Position numbers and translations under genes: made by a program. Of a DNA stretch of 9,173 bases, positions 6,817 to 9,173 are shown one piece after another (the first letter of the stretch is position 1; each line of letters opens with the position of its first letter). The notes under the pieces were generated by a model. The model was given only the letters and a program-made list of their open reading frames with translations, was not told the DNA's origin and searched no databases. The stretch comes from an uncultured Helicobacteraceae bacterium (GTDB taxonomy: Bacteria > Campylobacterota > Campylobacteria > Campylobacterales > Sulfurimonadaceae): contig CAIUZU010000300.1 of the NCBI GenBank assembly GCA_903903705.1, positions 1 through 9,173 of the forward strand. The letters are read 5' to 3'.

Positions 6817-6827
6817 GGAGAAGTTTC

Positions 6828-7250
6828 ATGAGAGTTGTATGTCCGCACTGTAAAAGCGTTAACAATGTTCCGCAAAAGGAGTCTTACACAAAGGCTAACT
6901 GCGGAAAGTGTAAAAGCTCGCTTTTAGATACAAAACCCGTCGAGTTAACAACTGTTAACTTTGACGAAATCATCGTAAATAGCGATATTCCAGTGGTGGT
7001 TGACTTTTGGGCGCCGTGGTGCGGTCCATGTAAAATGATGGCTCCAAATTTTGAGAAAAGTGCAACGAAATTTCCGCTAAAAGCACTTTTTACAAAGGTG
7101 AATACGGAAAATGAACAACTACTCGGAAGCAGGTTCGGTATAAGAAGCATTCCTACAATTATTGTTTTCAAAAATTCCAAAGAGGTTCATAGAGTATCAG
7201 GCGCTTTGGATGAGGCAAGTTTAAACAAATTGGTTACACAGTTTATGTAG
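6828..7250 (+). CDS. trxC: Thioredoxin 2 type, with N-terminal zinc ribbon
   Basis: Cytoplasmic thiol-disulfide reductase that passes electrons from thioredoxin reductase to oxidised proteins. The 140 residues match the length of E. coli TrxC (139). The N-terminus has two CxxC pairs, C5/C8 (CPHC) and C25/C28 (CGKC), which form the zinc ribbon typical of thioredoxin 2. The thioredoxin fold follows, with the active site WCGPC at 64-68 and the cis-proline in RSIPTIIVF. AAGGAG at 6815-6820 overlaps the htrA stop and lies seven bases before ATG; the gap between the genes is only 11 bases. No signal peptide is present, so it works on the other side of the membrane from its operon partner HtrA. An HtrA-thioredoxin pairing suggests a shared protein-damage response, which is inference. 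Confidence 0.93.
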   Translation: MRVVCPHCKSVNNVPQKESYTKANCGKCKSSLLDTKPVELTTVNFDEIIVNSDIPVVVDFWAPWCGPCKMMAPNFEKSATKFPLKALFTKVNTENEQLLGSRFGIRSIPTIIVFKNSKEVHRVSGALDEASLNKLVTQFM

Positions 7251-7283
7251 TATAATTATTTACTATCAAAAAAGGGGCAAATT
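7251..7283 (+). promoter_or_regulatory. gltA promoter -10 and ribosome binding site
   Basis: A perfect TATAAT lies at 7251-7256, immediately after the trxC stop, putting the transcription start near 7263. TTGGTT (7230-7235), inside trxC, is a poor and badly spaced -35. AGGGG at 7273-7277 lies six bases before the gltA ATG. There is no terminator in the 33-base gap, so gltA may also receive read-through from htrA-trxC. Confidence 0.55.
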
Positions 7284-8564
7284 ATGAGTAGAGATACGGT
7301 AACGCTAACAAACAATCGAGACGGCAAAAGTTATGAATTTCCGATATTGGATGCGACGGTGGGTCCGTCCGTAATTGATATTTCAACTCTTTACAAAGAG
7401 ACTAAAATGTTTACTTATGATGAGGGTTACACATCCACGGCATCTTGTAAATCTGACATTACATATATTGACGGTGATGCGGGAAAACTTATGTATAGGG
7501 GGTATGATATAGCATACCTTGCAAATCAAAAAAGTTTTTTAGACACGGCTTATCTTCTTTTAAACGGTGAACTGCCGACTAAAGAAGAGCTTGAGAATTT
7601 TACTCTGGAAATGAAAAAACGATCATTTGTGCATGAGGGAATTAAAAAGCTCTTTGACTCTTTTCCCGACGGCGCACATCCGATGGCAATTCTCTCAGCC
7701 GGTGTCTCCGCACTCTCAACATTTTACTATAAACATTTAGAGATCAAAAACTCTCAGGAATATACTGAAATGGCAAACAGAATAGTTGCGAAAATCCCTA
7801 CTCTTGCTGCTTTTTCATACAGATATTCTAATGGTCTGCCTATTATATACCCTGATATGAGCAAAGGATTTACGGAAAATTTTCTCTACATGTTAAGAGC
7901 TTATCCTCACAGTTATATAGAGTTAAAACCTATAGAAATAAAAGCTCTTGACACTATCTTTACTCTTCATGCCGACCATGAGCAAAATGCATCAACCACG
8001 GCTGTTAGAAATCTAGCCTCAACAAATGCACATCCTTATGCAGCCATAAGTGCCGGCATAGGTGCTTTATGGGGAAAAAGCCACGGCGGAGCGAATGAGA
8101 GCGTTATCCGTCAACTAGAGATGATAGGAACAGTTGATAGAGTAGATGAGTTTATAGCCAAAGCGAAAGATAAAGATGACCCATTTAAACTGATGGGATT
8201 TGGACACCGTGTTTATAAAAACTTTGACCCTCGTGCTACCATTCTTAAAAACCTCCGTAATGAACTTATGGAAGAGTTGGGCATAAGCAGTGAACTTGTC
8301 GAAGTTGCAAACAAAATAGAGAAGATTGCTCTAAGCGATGAGTACTTTATAAGCCGCAGTTTATACCCAAATATTGATTTTTACTCAGGACTTATTCTTC
8401 AAGCGTTAAAAATCCCGAAAGAGATGTTTGCGGTTATATTTGTAATAGGCAGAGCACCGGGCTGGATCGCACAGTGGAGTGAGTTAAGTCAACAAAAAAC
8501 TATAAAAATTGCTAGACCTAGACAGTTATACATCGGTCCAAAAGAGAGAACTCCGGAGTATTAA
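7284..8564 (+). CDS. gltA: Citrate synthase (hexameric, GltA type)
   Basis: Condenses acetyl-CoA and oxaloacetate to citrate in the cytoplasm, the entry step of the oxidative TCA cycle. The 426 residues compare with 427 in E. coli GltA, and the three catalytic residues fall three positions later than in E. coli: H267 in KSHGGANES, H308 in GFGHRVYKNFDPRA and D365 in PNIDFYSG. HADHEQNAST at about 229-238 is another signature, and RPRQLYIGP near the C-terminus completes the fold. The N-terminal domain (DGDAGKLMYRGYDI) is of the long type that binds NADH in some hexameric enzymes; NADH control here is unproven. It has its own -10 and strong ribosome binding site, and a hairpin terminator straddles its stop codon. 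Confidence 0.97.
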   Translation: MSRDTVTLTNNRDGKSYEFPILDATVGPSVIDISTLYKETKMFTYDEGYTSTASCKSDITYIDGDAGKLMYRGYDIAYLANQKSFLDTAYLLLNGELPTKEELENFTLEMKKRSFVHEGIKKLFDSFPDGAHPMAILSAGVSALSTFYYKHLEIKNSQEYTEMANRIVAKIPTLAAFSYRYSNGLPIIYPDMSKGFTENFLYMLRAYPHSYIELKPIEIKALDTIFTLHADHEQNASTTAVRNLASTNAHPYAAISAGIGALWGKSHGGANESVIRQLEMIGTVDRVDEFIAKAKDKDDPFKLMGFGHRVYKNFDPRATILKNLRNELMEELGISSELVEVANKIEKIALSDEYFISRSLYPNIDFYSGLILQALKIPKEMFAVIFVIGRAPGWIAQWSELSQQKTIKIARPRQLYIGPKERTPEY

Positions 8565-8580
8565 TCCGGGGTTATTTTAT
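8549..8580 (+). terminator. gltA terminator, overlapping both convergent stop codons
   Basis: AACTCCGGA (8549-8557) pairs with TCCGGGGTT (8565-8573), nine pairs with one G-T wobble, around a seven-base loop (8558-8564) that ends with the gltA TAA. ATTTTAT follows. The far side of the stem covers two bases of the ppnP stop (8572-8574). On the minus strand the stem is followed by CTCTCTTTTGG, so termination of ppnP is possible too but weaker. Confidence 0.65.
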
Positions 8581-8883
8581 ATAAGAACAGCAGTAATCTG
8601 TAACTGTTTTGATTTTTAGATCAAACGAAGAGTTTGCAGGCACGCTAAATGTTTCAGGCGTGTTTAGAGTCTTCCACTCCTCGTTTGGCAGTCTTATCTC
8701 CAACTCTCCGCTCATGATTTCCATGATTTCGGCAGCATCCGTTCCAAAACTGTAATCACCTGGCATCATAATACCGAGAGTTTTTTTTGAACCGTCCGCA
8801 AACTCGACTGTTCTGCTTGTAACTTTTCCATCATAGTAGATATTTGCTTTTTTTACTACCGTTACATTTTCAAATTTTGACAT
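8572..8883 (-). CDS. ppnP: Pyrimidine/purine nucleoside phosphorylase (PpnP, DUF1255)
   Basis: Small cupin-fold enzyme. The E. coli member (formerly YaiE) uses phosphate to split several nucleosides into base and ribose 1-phosphate, serving salvage. At 103 residues it is slightly longer than E. coli PpnP (94). Family marks are the [21 protein letters not shown] stretch near 29-49, [16 protein letters not shown] with the conserved glutamates, [13 protein letters not shown], and the closing DYCCSYI. There is no signal peptide. AAGGAA (8891-8896) lies seven bases before the ATG. It converges on gltA with only seven bases between stops, and follows the PAS gene by 33 bases in the same direction. 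Substrate choice cannot be read from sequence. Confidence 0.9.
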   Translation of the reverse strand: MSKFENVTVVKKANIYYDGKVTSRTVEFADGSKKTLGIMMPGDYSFGTDAAEIMEIMSGELEIRLPNEEWKTLNTPETFSVPANSSFDLKIKTVTDYCCSYIK

Positions 8884-8908
8884 ACGTTTTTTCCTTAATT
8901 TTTTTGAA

Positions 8909-8914
8909 ATTATA
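8909..8914 (-). promoter_or_regulatory. Candidate ppnP promoter -10
   Basis: The minus strand reads TATAAT here, a perfect -10, just after the stop of the PAS gene, giving a start near 8902 and a leader of roughly 20 bases. I see no properly spaced -35. The gap has no terminator, so ppnP may be read both from this site and from the PAS gene upstream. Confidence 0.45.
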
Positions 8915-8916
8915 TC

Positions 8917-9173
8917 TTATTCCCAGTCCAACAATCTCTGCTGACCCTCTAAGCCTCTGATGTGAGTAACATCTTGAGAAACTTCTATAACGCCTTTGTA
9001 GTTGCCCTCATCATCTCTGATTGCAAAATAACGAATGTGAATAAACTTGCCTTTAAAAGTTATCCAAAACTCAGCCTCATCTCTGCGGCCTGCTTTAAAC
9101 TCTCGCAAAATCATCAAAACTTGGTCAACACTCTTTGGAGGGTGGCAAAATTTTACTTCTCTCCCGATAGATC
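8917..9173 (-). CDS. PAS-domain protein (PAS_10 type, as in DUF438 proteins), C-terminal part
   Basis: The frame runs open to the window edge, so the N-terminus is missing; the visible 85 codons end at a TAA (8917-8919). No start need lie in the window: the in-frame TTG and ATG near 9117 are internal. The visible residues run GREVKFCHPPKSVDQV (about 9166-9118), then AEFWITFKGKFIHIRYFAIRDDEG, GVIEVSQDVTHIRGLEG and RLLDWE at the end. This CHPPKSV plus HIRYFA pattern is the C-terminal PAS module seen in DUF438 proteins and in shorter stand-alone relatives. It probably senses a small ligand or redox state; no output domain follows it. Whether a DUF438 or hemerythrin domain precedes it lies outside the window. 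It may share a transcript with ppnP. Confidence 0.8.
   Translation of the reverse strand, partial: SIGREVKFCHPPKSVDQVLMILREFKAGRRDEAEFWITFKGKFIHIRYFAIRDDEGNYKGVIEVSQDVTHIRGLEGQQRLLDWE

Overview
The window is an A+T-rich chromosomal stretch made of housekeeping genes. It looks like a member of the Campylobacterota (epsilonproteobacteria), most like Sulfurimonas and relatives. This rests on gene content and protein style: an ATP-cone class Ia NrdA with no adjacent nrdB, a TrxC-type thioredoxin behind an HtrA protease, a hexameric-type citrate synthase, GTG and TTG starts, and promoters with a recognisable -10 but little -35. The genus is inference. I see no insertion sequence, prophage, CRISPR array, tRNA or rRNA.

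Layout from left to right. Bases 1-227 are noncoding: a strong hairpin (possible terminator), a very A+T-rich stretch, and a 16-bp parS-like site just beyond the end of the first gene. A minus-strand RluA-family pseudouridine synthase (228-1145, TTG start) carries a second parS-like site inside its coding sequence. An 82-bp divergent promoter region leads to purB (1228-2556, plus strand). Then come nrdA (2623-4989) with its own extended -10 promoter, a small unrecognised gene overlapping the nrdA stop (about 4986-5351), a periplasmic HtrA/DegQ protease (5431-6816), a zinc-ribbon thioredoxin 2 (6828-7250) and citrate synthase gltA (7284-8564). The right end is convergent: ppnP (8572-8883, minus) and the C-terminal part of a PAS-domain gene cut by the window edge (8917-9173, minus). 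A hairpin terminator lies exactly between gltA and ppnP.

Functions group loosely. PurB (purine synthesis), NrdA (deoxynucleotide synthesis) and PpnP (nucleoside phosphorolysis) serve nucleotide metabolism. HtrA and thioredoxin serve protein quality and thiol redox control. GltA makes citrate. htrA and trxC are tightly spaced and probably co-transcribed. nrdA and the small gene overlap and are probably translationally coupled.

The most interesting signal is not a gene. Two near-consensus parS (ParB-binding) sites lie 239 bp apart at the left end. The same 271-bp interval holds all five forward-strand copies of TTCACA in the window, and that hexamer matches the core reported for epsilonproteobacterial DnaA boxes. 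Together they suggest an origin-proximal chromosome-segregation or replication-control locus embedded in and beside the pseudouridine synthase gene. I see no clearly novel gene system.
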